Below, piece after piece: positions 1 to 7,637 of a stretch of DNA of 9,891 nt. Made by a program: the position numbers and the translations under genes. Position 1 is the first letter of the stretch; every line of letters begins with the position of its first letter. Origin of the DNA: an uncultured Collinsella sp. (GTDB taxonomy: Bacteria > Actinomycetota > Coriobacteriia > Coriobacteriales > Coriobacteriaceae); NCBI GenBank assembly GCA_900554495.1, contig USHR01000056.1:1-9891 (forward strand), in the 5' to 3' direction. Below the pieces are notes generated by a model that saw only the letters and a list, made by a program, of their open reading frames with translations, ran no database searches and was not told where the DNA came from.

Positions 1-538
1 AGGGAACGAGCGACACGTGGATGTAGCAGACGTTCTCGGGGCCGGCCTCCTTGCGATACTGGCGAATGGCCTCGACAAACGGCTGCGACTCGATGTCGCC
101 GATGGTGCCGCCCAACTCAGTGATGACCACGTCGGAGCCGGTCTGCTCCTCAATACGACGGAACTTATCCTTAATGGCGTTCGTGACGTGCGGAATCACC
201 TGCACGGTGCCGCCCAAAAAGTCACCGCGACGTTCACGGGCGATCAGGCTCTTATAGATGGCACCAGTCGTAAAGTTGGAATCGCGGGTCAGGTTCTCGT
301 CAATAAAGCGCTCGTAGTGGCCCAGGTCCAGATCGGACTCGTAGCCGTCCTCGGTCACAAAGACCTCGCCATGCTGGAACGGGCTCATGGTGCCGGGGTC
401 GACGTTCAGATACGGGTCGGCCTTTTGCATCGTCACCTTGTACCCGCGCGACTTGAGCAGACGGCCCAGCGAGGCCGCGGTAATACCCTTGCCCAGAGAC
501 GAAACCACGCCGCCGGTCACGAACACATGCTTGGTCAT
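1..538 (-). CDS. pyrG: CTP synthase, N-terminal 179 residues (runs off the left edge)
   Basis: This is the amidoligase part of CTP synthase, which makes CTP from UTP, ATP and glutamine-derived ammonia in the cytoplasm as the last step of pyrimidine nucleotide synthesis. I translated the reverse strand from the ATG at 538 and the frame stays open to base 1. The protein opens with MTKHVFVTGGVVSSLGKG, the family's nucleotide-binding loop. It continues with ADPYLNVDPGTMSPFQHGEV, ESDLDLGHYERF, a TTGAIY segment, GGTVQVIPHVTNAI and ELGGTIGDIESQPF, all near-diagnostic CTP synthase blocks. About one third of the usual 530-550 residues is present; the glutaminase domain would lie beyond the left edge. 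The start has only a short AGG ribosome site about 8-9 bases upstream. A hairpin terminator separates it from the upstream regulator gene, so it is probably transcribed on its own. Confidence 0.97.
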   Translation of the reverse strand, partial: MTKHVFVTGGVVSSLGKGITAASLGRLLKSRGYKVTMQKADPYLNVDPGTMSPFQHGEVFVTEDGYESDLDLGHYERFIDENLTRDSNFTTGAIYKSLIARERRGDFLGGTVQVIPHVTNAIKDKFRRIEEQTGSDVVITELGGTIGDIESQPFVEAIRQYRKEAGPENVCYIHVSLVP

Positions 539-593
539 ATTGAGTTACCTGCGCTTCCCGTAGAAGTTGTCCATACACATCTTACGGGTCTTC

Positions 594-625
594 ATTGTAA
601 TACTCGCGACGCGCGCCGCACGCAA
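594..625 (-). promoter_or_regulatory. Possible pyrG promoter
   Basis: On the minus strand TTGCGT (625-620) is followed after 17 bases by TATTAC (602-597). A shifted -10, TACAAT (599-594), matches the consensus at five of six positions but then has 20-base spacing. Transcription would start near 588-590, giving a leader of about 50 bases. The placement just downstream of the upstream gene's terminator supports a promoter here, but the -35 is weak. I do not see the pyrG leader attenuator known from some Gram-positive bacteria. Confidence 0.3.
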
Positions 626-657
626 TTTTTCTTACGCGCAATCGCATTTCTCCATCT

Positions 658-692
658 CGAAACAAAACGCCGTCCGGTTGCCCAGGCGGCGT
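658..692 (-). terminator. Intrinsic terminator of the winged-helix gene
   Basis: Read on the minus strand, ACGCCG and CGGCGT form the base of an 11-pair stem (692 to 667) with one C-A mismatch and one G-T pair. It is capped by a GCAA tetraloop of the GNRA type and followed by TTTTGTTT. It begins 25 bases after the stop codon of the gene at 717-1055. The plus-strand direction lacks a good T run. Confidence 0.8.
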
Positions 693-716
693 CGTTTCGA
701 CCATGAATGCGCCTTG

Positions 717-1055
717 TTATCGATCGGCGAATTCGTCCTTGATCAAGTCCTGCACGAGCATACCGGCACGGATGCCCTCAAGATACCACTCGCCACGCTC
801 CGTGAGACAAATACCATTTGCGAGCTGGCCGCCGTCGTCGCTGTAGCGCGAGACGACCTCAATGATGTCTTCGGATTCCAGACGTTCAATTGCCGCGCGG
901 GCGCGATACGGAGACACCCCTACACGCTCGGCAAGCGTCTTGCGCGAAAAGCCATAAAATCCGCCGTTGTCTTCGGACTGCCGTGCGATCTCCATCAGCA
1001 CCTGCACCTCGACACGCTTCATATCGTTGACACTCGCACGACCCTTGCCAGCCAT
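717..1055 (-). CDS. Small winged-helix DNA-binding protein, family not identified
   Basis: This is a 112-residue putative transcription regulator. Residues 48-69 (KTLAERVGVSPYRARAAIERLE) read as a helix-turn-helix with recognition helix. They are followed by a beta-wing rich in acidic and glycine residues (IIEVVSRYSDDGGQLANG) and LTERGEWYLEGI, which resembles the end of MarR or GntR type winged helices. There is no ligand-binding domain, signal peptide or membrane segment. I chose the ATG at 1055 because GAGGAGG lies 5 bases upstream of it. The frame is open 30 codons further up, but no ribosome site supports a longer protein. It sits alone between two terminators. An 8-base perfect dyad in its leader (1114-1139) could be an autoregulatory operator. 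Target genes are unknown, and I do not recognise the gene by name. Confidence 0.8.
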   Translation of the reverse strand: MAGKGRASVNDMKRVEVQVLMEIARQSEDNGGFYGFSRKTLAERVGVSPYRARAAIERLESEDIIEVVSRYSDDGGQLANGICLTERGEWYLEGIRAGMLVQDLIKDEFADR

Positions 1056-1111
1056 GGCAGCCTCCTCAAACCGAGCACGGGCATCACCTGCACCGTGCGC
1101 GACCGGCACAC

Positions 1112-1142
1112 CCCATGATGGCCGGCAACATCCATCATGCGG
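1112..1142 (-). promoter_or_regulatory. Dyad in the leader of the winged-helix gene (candidate operator or RNA hairpin)
   Basis: CATGATGG (1114-1121) and CCATCATG (1132-1139) are perfect inverted copies around a 10-base spacer. Two further C-G pairs (1112-1113 with 1141-1142) form if one C is bulged out. The dyad lies 57 to 87 bases upstream of the ATG of the regulator gene and downstream of the suspected -10 box. Its symmetry fits binding of a dimeric regulator; an RNA stem-loop is the alternative. The structure is seen; the function is inferred. Confidence 0.4.
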
Positions 1143-1174
1143 CATCCCCGCAAAAGGATGAAACAGTTAGGGTT

Positions 1175-1182
1175 ATTGTATA
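1175..1182 (-). promoter_or_regulatory. Possible -10 element for the winged-helix gene
   Basis: The minus strand reads TATACAAT, giving overlapping -10 candidates TATACA and TACAAT, in an AT-rich stretch of otherwise GC-rich sequence. No convincing -35 lies 16-18 bases upstream. The leader to the chosen start would be about 110 bases. Confidence 0.25.
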
Positions 1183-1246
1183 CCGCCCAAATCACTTATA
1201 GGCAGGTAAACGGGCTATTTTTAGGTTAAACGGTAGCTTTGTTGAT

Positions 1247-1285
1247 AAAAGGGGCACACCGAATGTATACCCGATGCGCCCCTTT
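1247..1285 (-). terminator. Intrinsic terminator of the DUF1846 gene
   Basis: On the minus strand AAAGGGGC (1285-1278) pairs with GCCCCTTT (1255-1248). Inner pairs including several G-T wobbles extend the stem to about 17 pairs, and a run of four T closes it. It starts 19 bases after the TAA of the gene at 1305-2786. The plus strand lacks a T run, so termination is expected mainly for the minus strand. Confidence 0.75.
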
Positions 1286-1304
1286 CAGACCAATTTATCC
1301 AGGC

Positions 1305-2786
1305 TTAGCGGTGGAAGAAACCACGGCGCTCGAACTTGGGCTCGCAGCACACGTTGATACCCAGCTTGCGCAACACCGTCTCGTCCGTCGGCGAGATGAT
1401 CACGCTAAAGAAGGCATCGCAGCCGCGCAGCTGCTCCAGGCCCGAAAGGACGCGAGCCGCCGTCTCGCTCGTTGCCGAGGTGATCGAGAGCGCCATAAGC
1501 GTCTCGTCGGTGTGCAGGCGCGGGTTCTTGCTACCCAGGAAATGCGTCTTGAGCTTGCTGATGGGCTCGATCGCTTCATCGCTAATGACCTCGAGCTCAA
1601 GGTCGACGCCCGAGACATGCTTAAGTGCATTCATGATGAGCGAGCTCGCAGCGCCCAGGCGCGTGGAAGTCTTGCCGGTCACCACGGAGCCATCGGGCAT
1701 AACCATGGCACCCACGGGACCACCCGTCAGTTGCTCCCTGGTGAGGGCCGCCGAGCGCGCCGGTGAGTAGTTCTTATCGATGCCGGCTTTCTTCATAATG
1801 ATCTTGAGACGGTCGACTTGCTCATCGCCCACGCCGGTACGGCGCACATTTTCGACCGCGGTAAAGTAGCGGCGGACGATCTCCATCTTGGAAGCGTCGC
1901 GGCAGGCATCGTCATCGGTGATGGCAAAGCCGACCATATTGACGCCCATGTCCGTAGGACTCTGGTAGGGGCTCTTGCCCAGGATCTTTTCCATCAGAGC
2001 ACGGACCACCGGGAAGGCCTCGACGTCGCGGTTGTAGTTGACCGTGGTCTTGTTATAGGCCTCAAGGTGGAAGGAGTCGATGATATTGGCATCGTCGAGG
2101 TCCGCCGTGGCCGCCTCGTAGGCGATGTTGACCGGATGCGTGAGGGGCAGATTCCAGACCGGGAAAGTCTCGAACTTGGCGTAGCCGGCGGCGGTGCCGT
2201 GCTTGTGCTCGTGATAGAGCTGCGAGAGGCAAGTGGCGAGCTTGCCTGAGCCGGGACCGGGGGCAGTGACCACGACGAGCGGTCGGGTGGTCTCGACAAA
2301 CTCATTCTTGCCGTAGCCATCGTCGGACACGATCAGATCGACATCGTGCGGATACCCCTCGATGGGATAGTGCAGCTTGGCGGGAATACCGAGCGCGTTC
2401 AGGCGGTTGCGGAACACATCGGCAGCGGGCTGGCCGGCGTACTGGGTGATGACCACAGCCGCGACAGCAAAGCCGTCGCCGCGGAACAGGTCAACCAGGC
2501 GCAGCACATCCTCGTCATAGGTAATGCCGAGGTCACCACGAGCCTTGTTTTTCTCGATGTGGTTCGCGTTGATCGCGATGATAACCTCGACATCGTCGGC
2601 GATGCTCTTGAGCATGCGGAACTTGCTATCCGGTTCAAAACCCGGCAGCACGCGGCTCGCATGATAGTCATCGAACAGCTTACCGCCAAACTCCAAATAG
2701 AGCTTGCCACCAAACTGCGAGATGCGCTCCTTAATGTGAGCAGCCTGCAGCTCGATATACTTCGCGTTGTCGAAACCCTGGCGCAT
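1305..2786 (-). CDS. DUF1846 / UPF0371 family protein
   Basis: This is a 493-residue soluble protein of the DUF1846 (UPF0371) family, whose cellular role I do not know. The family signature is clear near the N-terminus: RQGFDNAKY, ERISQFGGKLYLEFGGK, LFDDYHASRVLPGFEP. Around residue 175 comes APGPGSGKLATCLSQLYHEH, a glycine-rich phosphate-loop-like turn in which leucine replaces the Ser/Thr of a true Walker A. NIIDSFHLEAYNKTTVNYNR and SPTDMGVNMVGF follow, then a C-terminal region with GGPVGAMVMPDG. Length matches the family norm of about 490-505. I chose the ATG at 2786 because GGGAG lies 6 bases upstream and family members begin here; an ATG 8 codons earlier has no ribosome site. It is a single-gene unit with its own -10 box and terminator. 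An enzymatic, nucleotide-binding role is possible but is inference. Confidence 0.93.
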   Translation of the reverse strand: MRQGFDNAKYIELQAAHIKERISQFGGKLYLEFGGKLFDDYHASRVLPGFEPDSKFRMLKSIADDVEVIIAINANHIEKNKARGDLGITYDEDVLRLVDLFRGDGFAVAAVVITQYAGQPAADVFRNRLNALGIPAKLHYPIEGYPHDVDLIVSDDGYGKNEFVETTRPLVVVTAPGPGSGKLATCLSQLYHEHKHGTAAGYAKFETFPVWNLPLTHPVNIAYEAATADLDDANIIDSFHLEAYNKTTVNYNRDVEAFPVVRALMEKILGKSPYQSPTDMGVNMVGFAITDDDACRDASKMEIVRRYFTAVENVRRTGVGDEQVDRLKIIMKKAGIDKNYSPARSAALTREQLTGGPVGAMVMPDGSVVTGKTSTRLGAASSLIMNALKHVSGVDLELEVISDEAIEPISKLKTHFLGSKNPRLHTDETLMALSITSATSETAARVLSGLEQLRGCDAFFSVIISPTDETVLRKLGINVCCEPKFERRGFFHR

Positions 2787-2825
2787 ATATGGCTCCCGTC
2801 CCGTTTCCATTTAATGTTCTAGGCG

Positions 2826-2831
2826 ATTATA
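2826..2831 (-). promoter_or_regulatory. -10 box of the DUF1846 gene
   Basis: The minus strand carries a perfect TATAAT (2831-2826), placing transcription start near 2819 and giving a leader of about 33 bases. The expected -35 region is G-rich (around GGTATCGG) and does not match TTGACA, so an activator or a weak promoter is possible. Confidence 0.5.
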
Positions 2832-2945
2832 ACGGAGCCCGCCCTCCCCGATACCCAGACCATCAACAGGCACCAACCAAACACGCTCACCACAACCACC
2901 GGGGACCCGGGGCAGCTCGTTTAGAACGGGGAACAAGTCACTCAG

Positions 2946-3091
2946 CACCAACAACAAAAACGTCGCAGGCAGAGCTGAAGCCAGCGAACGGGCACCAGAG
3001 CGAGCAAGCTTCCCCCTGCACCAACAAGGGGAACGTCGCAGGTTGAGCATAAGTCAGCGAGCGACGTCCAGAACGTACAAGTTGGCATGAA
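2946..3091. repeat. Imperfect 73-base direct repeat, two copies
   Basis: Copy one starts at 2946 and copy two at 3019. Both open with CACCAACAA, share AACGTCGCAGG at the same offset, and continue with matching GAGC, AAG, CAGCGA and CAAG blocks. A third CACCAAC at 2871 may mark an older, more decayed copy. They fill most of the 2787-3200 gap, in which I see no gene. The origin is unknown. Confidence 0.55.
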
Positions 3092-3159
3092 AAAGGCAAG
3101 GCATAGACCTTCTGGTCATGCCTTGCCTTTTGAATGACAAATTGTCGCTCTGGACGTCG
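3062..3159. repeat. 11-base inverted repeat flanking the heat-shock operon terminator
   Basis: CGACGTCCAGA (3062-3072) and TCTGGACGTCG (3149-3159) are exact reverse complements, 76 bases apart, and enclose the hairpin at 3091-3131. Beyond them partial complementarity continues with gaps (CAGCGAG against GAGCAGCG). The whole forms a nested dyad that could fold as one long structure in RNA from either strand. Confidence 0.5.
3091..3131. terminator. Bidirectional terminator ending the dnaK-hspR operon
   Basis: AAAAGGCAAGGCAT (3091-3104) pairs perfectly with ATGCCTTGCCTTTT (3118-3131). After one bulged A, GACC/GGTC adds four pairs and closes a TTCT loop. Read on the minus strand the stem ends in five T, read on the plus strand in four T. 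It lies about 70 bases downstream of the hspR stop, so its main job is likely ending the heat-shock operon transcript. No plus-strand gene precedes it. Confidence 0.85.
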
Positions 3160-3173
3160 AGCAGCGTCGGCCC

Positions 3174-3201
3174 GTTACGCGGTTTGGTAAAACCGCGTAA
3201 C
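3174..3201 (-). other. Perfect 12-pair hairpin overlapping the hspR stop codon
   Basis: GTTACGCGGTTT (3174-3185) pairs without mismatch with AAACCGCGTAAC (3190-3201) around a GGTA loop. Its last base is the G of the hspR TAG stop on the minus strand. There is no T run, so it is not a classic terminator; it may protect the mRNA 3' end or act together with the terminator downstream. Confidence 0.6.
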
Positions 3202-3617
3202 TACAAATCCCCGCCGGCGCCCAGCAGCTTGCGCATGACTTGCTCGGGGTTAACTGAGCCGTCGCGCGGGGCCAGGGCGGTGATCTTCTTTTGCATCTTG
3301 TACTCGTGCAGCTCGTCCTCGAGCTGGCGTACGCGGGCGCGGAGCTTCTCGTTCTCGCGTTCGCGCTCCTCGGCACGCTCCTTCATATCGAGGATGCGCA
3401 CCACGCCGGCGAGGTTGATGCCCTCGTCGGTCAGTTGGTTGATGAGCTCCAGGCGCTCGATATCGGCACGCGAATACAGACGCGTGTTGCCGCCCGAGCG
3501 CTGGGGATTCACCAAGCCTTTGGACTCGTAGACGCGCAGAGTCTGCGGGTGCATGCCGGTCAGCTCGGCCGCCACGCTGATCATGTACAGCGGTTTGTTC
3601 CTATTGTCCTCGGCCAT
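3201..3617 (-). CDS. hspR: Heat-shock repressor HspR, MerR family
   Basis: This is a 138-residue MerR-type repressor of the dnaK operon. Residues 10-48 contain the MerR helix-turn-helix and wing (YMISVAAELTGMHPQTLRVY, then ESKGLVNPQRSGGNTRLYS), closely resembling actinobacterial HspR. LELINQLTDEGINLAGVVRIL follows, and residues 78-110 are a charged heptad-like coiled coil suited to dimerisation. The tail has no metal or drug-binding cysteines. In Streptomyces and mycobacteria, HspR binds DNA with DnaK as co-repressor, so free DnaK shuts the operon down. Being the last gene of that operon, 72 bases after dnaJ, fits this feedback. A short AGG ribosome site precedes the ATG at 3617. A canonical HspR site (HAIR, CTTGAGT-N7-ACTCAAG) is not evident upstream of dnaK. 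Confidence 0.93.
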   Translation of the reverse strand: MAEDNRNKPLYMISVAAELTGMHPQTLRVYESKGLVNPQRSGGNTRLYSRADIERLELINQLTDEGINLAGVVRILDMKERAEERERENEKLRARVRQLEDELHEYKMQKKITALAPRDGSVNPEQVMRKLLGAGGDL

Positions 3618-3689
3618 GCTACCTGACCCCTTTCCGTCTCGTTATCGTCCATCATAAGCCCGTGGGCGCGGGCGTGCGCCGCGACCGCC

Positions 3690-4655
3690 CTAGTACGTCG
3701 CCTTGTAACGGTTGACCTTCTCGCGATAGTCGCGTGTGTCGGTCTCGCGCAGCTTGGTCATGGCATCGCGCTCGTCATCGGATAGGTTCGTGGGGACCTG
3801 CACCTTGATCTCGACGAGCAGCGCGCCTGTGCGGCCACGGTGCTTAACGTCGGGCGCCCCCATTTCCTTAAAGCGGAACTTCTTGCCCGTCTGGGTACCC
3901 GCGGGCACCTTCAGACGAACCGTCGCACCGCCGGGCGTCGGCACGTCCACCGTGCAGCCGAGCGCCGCCTCGTAGACCGAGACCGGTACCTCCATGGTCA
4001 CGTCGGCACCTTTGCGCTTAAACAGCGGGTGCTCCTCCACATGCGTGGTCACGACCAGGTCGCCGCGCTCGCCACCCGCAACGCCATACTCGCCGCGACG
4101 CTTGTAGCGCAGCTTGCCGCCGTCGACCGCACCCGCAGGCACCGAGACCGTAATGGTCTGCTGCTCACCTGTCGAAGGAATGCGATAGGTGACCTTGTGC
4201 GTCACGCCACGAAACGCGTCCTCGGCCGTCACATCGACGGTCAGCGACAGGTCGCCGCCCTTGCGAGCACGGCTGCGGCCAGCGCCGGCACCGGCAGCGC
4301 CCGCAGCCCCGGCAAAGCCCGAGCCCCAATCGCTGCCCCAGGCGCCGTTGCCGCTAAAGATGCTGTCGAAGATGTCGCCCCAGCCGCTGGCACCCGCGCC
4401 GGCACCGTAGCCGCCGCCATACGCGCCGCCCGCGCCCGGCATACCGCCAAACATGAGCATCTGGTCGTACTCTTTGCGCTTCTTCTCGTCCGAAAGCGTC
4501 TCATAGGCCTCGCTGATCTCCTTAAACTTGGCCTCGTCGCCGCCGGCATCGGGGTGATATTTTTGCGCGAGCTTGCGAAACGCGCTCTTGATCTCTTTGT
4601 CGGAGGCGCTCTTGGATACGCCCAGGATGTCATAGAAGGTTTTGCCTGCAGCCAT
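3690..4655 (-). CDS. dnaJ: DnaJ-family co-chaperone without zinc finger (class B, CbpA-like)
   Basis: This is a 321-residue Hsp40 that delivers substrates to DnaK and stimulates its ATPase. The J domain spans residues 5-68 with the HPD motif at 34-36. A long Gly/Ala/Phe-rich linker follows (about 69-127) containing GWGDIFDSIFSG. Two C-terminal beta domains come next (RKGGDLSLTVDVTAEDAFRG from 131, then VPAGAVDGGKLRYKRRGEYG and a second PAGTQTGKKFRFKEMG module). The four CxxCxGxG zinc repeats of class A DnaJ are absent; the only cysteine is C234. So this is class B even though it sits in the hspR operon, where the Streptomyces copy is class A. A strong GAGGAG lies 5 bases before the ATG. It is 108 bases downstream of grpE with two hairpins between. 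Confidence 0.93.
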   Translation of the reverse strand: MAAGKTFYDILGVSKSASDKEIKSAFRKLAQKYHPDAGGDEAKFKEISEAYETLSDEKKRKEYDQMLMFGGMPGAGGAYGGGYGAGAGASGWGDIFDSIFSGNGAWGSDWGSGFAGAAGAAGAGAGRSRARKGGDLSLTVDVTAEDAFRGVTHKVTYRIPSTGEQQTITVSVPAGAVDGGKLRYKRRGEYGVAGGERGDLVVTTHVEEHPLFKRKGADVTMEVPVSVYEAALGCTVDVPTPGGATVRLKVPAGTQTGKKFRFKEMGAPDVKHRGRTGALLVEIKVQVPTNLSDDERDAMTKLRETDTRDYREKVNRYKATY

Positions 4656-4677
4656 CGTAGCTCCTCTCCTGTTACAT

Positions 4678-4699
4678 CCGCCGTCCCTGCGGACGGCGG
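4678..4699 (-). other. GC-rich hairpin in the dnaJ leader
   Basis: CCGCCGTCC (4678-4686) pairs perfectly with GGACGGCGG (4691-4699) around a four-base loop. In the minus-strand mRNA it ends 22 bases before the dnaJ ATG, just upstream of the GGAGAGGAG ribosome site. It could shield the new 5' end after processing or influence translation of dnaJ; neither is shown by sequence alone. Confidence 0.5.
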
Positions 4700-4726
4700 C
4701 TCATGCTGTCACATGGCACTTGGCCA

Positions 4727-4758
4727 GAAAGGGCCCCGGGTGTTGCCCCGGGGCCCTT
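4727..4758 (-). terminator. Terminator-like hairpin between grpE and dnaJ (possible attenuator)
   Basis: AAGGGCCCCGGG (4729-4740) pairs perfectly over 12 bases with CCCGGGGCCCTT (4747-4758) around a six-base loop, and the minus strand then reads TCTGG. It begins 5 bases after the grpE stop codon. The T run is short (TTTCT including the stem end), so partial rather than full termination is likely, lowering dnaJ-hspR output relative to dnaK-grpE. An RNA stability or processing element is the alternative. Confidence 0.5.
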
Positions 4759-4763
4759 CTCAA

Positions 4764-5606
4764 TTACTCCTCGGTGCTCTCGGCCGTATCGGCCGCGGCA
4801 TCCTCGGGCGCCGCTTCGGGCTCCGGTGCGGGGCGCTTCTCGCCACCGTAGGTCACCGTCACCATCGCGGAACGCAGGATGCGATCCGCCATGCGGTAGC
4901 CCTTCTGGTACACATCGTTGACGGTCTCGTCGTACTGCGACGCGTCCTCGACGCGACCCACGGCCTGGTGCTCGAGCGGATCGAACGCCTCGCCCTTGGG
5001 GTCGATTGGCTCAACGCCCTCGTGCGCGAACACGTCGAGCAGCTTGGCATGTACCGCGTCAACGCCATCGACGAACTGCTTAAAGTCGTCGGAAAGCTCT
5101 TGACTGCGGGCATGGTCAATCGCGCGCTCGATATCGTCGATCACCGGCAACAGCGCGGTGACAAGCTTCTCGGTCGCGCGCTCGCGCTCGGCGATACGCT
5201 CATTGGCGGTGCGGCGACGGAAGTTCTCCCAGTCGGCCTGCAGACGGGCGGTGCGCTCGGTGGCGTCCTTTGCCTTGTCCTCTGCGGCCTTCTGAGCCTC
5301 TGCCGCAGCATCGAGCTCGCTGCGCACGTCGGCGAGCTCCTTTTGGGCCTGCTCGAACTTGAGCTTAAAGTCGTTGTCGGCGGCTTCCTCACCGGCGCGG
5401 ATAGCAGCTTCCACCATCTCGTCCTCGGTCATCGTCGCCTCCTTGTTGGAATCCTCTACCTGGTTCTCGGCAGCCTCGGCGGCCGCGGCCTCGTTGGCCT
5501 CGGTATCGTCGACGGCCTCTACGGGAATCTTCACGTCCTTCTCCTCAGAGTCAACGGGGGCGGCGCCAGCGGCAGCCGCCTCCGTGCGAGCTTTACGGGC
5601 GGACAT
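4764..5606 (-). CDS. grpE: GrpE nucleotide exchange factor
   Basis: This protein makes DnaK release ADP and works as a dimer. The family core runs from about residue 80, a long charged coiled coil, through LQADWENFRRRTANE (122-136) and LLPVIDDIERAIDHA. It ends with the beta domain EGVEPIDPKGEAFDPLEHQAVGR and GYRMADRILRSAMVTVTYGG (236-255). At 280 residues it is longer than the usual 170-210. The excess is an Ala/Glu-rich N-terminus (1-58) and an acidic, proline-containing C-terminal tail (256-280). The ATG at 5606 follows the dnaK stop by 2 bases and has only a GAGGA about 11 bases upstream, which implies translational coupling. An internal ATG at 5432 (Met59) has a far better ribosome site, so the mature start is uncertain. 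Confidence 0.95.
   Translation of the reverse strand: MSARKARTEAAAAGAAPVDSEEKDVKIPVEAVDDTEANEAAAAEAAENQVEDSNKEATMTEDEMVEAAIRAGEEAADNDFKLKFEQAQKELADVRSELDAAAEAQKAAEDKAKDATERTARLQADWENFRRRTANERIAERERATEKLVTALLPVIDDIERAIDHARSQELSDDFKQFVDGVDAVHAKLLDVFAHEGVEPIDPKGEAFDPLEHQAVGRVEDASQYDETVNDVYQKGYRMADRILRSAMVTVTYGGEKRPAPEPEAAPEDAAADTAESTEE
5430..5444 (-). promoter_or_regulatory. Strong internal ribosome binding site and ATG inside grpE
   Basis: AAGGAGG (5444-5438) followed by 5 bases and an in-frame ATG (5432-5430) is an ideal Shine-Dalgarno arrangement. It would start GrpE at MTEDEMVEAAI and give a 222-residue protein, close to normal family length. This is a better site than the one in front of the annotated start at 5606. 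Confidence 0.6.
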
Positions 5607-5608
5607 GA

Positions 5609-7501
<1,893 letters not shown>

Positions 7502-7529
7502 TAGAAATTCCCTCTCTCTTGTGCGTTTG

Positions 7530-7557
7530 CACCGACTCGGCGGTCTGCCGAGCGGTG
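7530..7557 (-). other. Hairpin in the dnaK mRNA leader
   Basis: CTCGGC (7536-7541) pairs with GCCGAG (7547-7552), and CACCG (7530-7534) with CGGTG (7553-7557) past one bulged A. This gives 11 pairs around a five-base loop, ending 28 bases before the dnaK ATG and 11 bases before the GA-rich ribosome site. It has no T run on the minus strand. It is too stable to be a simple melting thermosensor; a transcript-protecting or regulatory role is possible. Confidence 0.5.
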
Positions 7558-7580
7558 TTTCGGCTTGTCTTTCAGGATGT

Positions 7581-7637
7581 AGTGTATCCCCTTATGGGCC
7601 GGAATATACAAAATCTAAGTCAATTCATATAAGATTT
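7581..7637 (-). promoter_or_regulatory. AT-rich dnaK promoter region with a 27-base dyad
   Basis: This stretch is far richer in A and T than its surroundings and lies 80-136 bases before dnaK. On the minus strand it contains TTGACT (7623-7618), TATATT (7608-7603), CATAAG (7596-7591) and TACACT (7586-7581). None of these pairs gives the standard 16-18 base spacing: TTGACT to CATAAG is 21. AAATCT (7611-7616) and AGATTT (7632-7637) form a hyphenated dyad overlapping TTGACT, a plausible repressor site. No HAIR or CIRCE element is visible. The exact promoter cannot be fixed from the sequence. Confidence 0.4.

Noticed and set aside
1056..1145. 30-residue N-terminal extension of the winged-helix protein
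   Set aside because: The upstream ATG at 1145 has no ribosome site and the extension would run through the dyad; GAGGAGG sits ideally before the ATG at 1055.
7530..7557. Intrinsic terminator in the dnaK leader
   Set aside because: The minus strand continues with GCAAACGCAC rather than a T run, and the plus strand has only three T.
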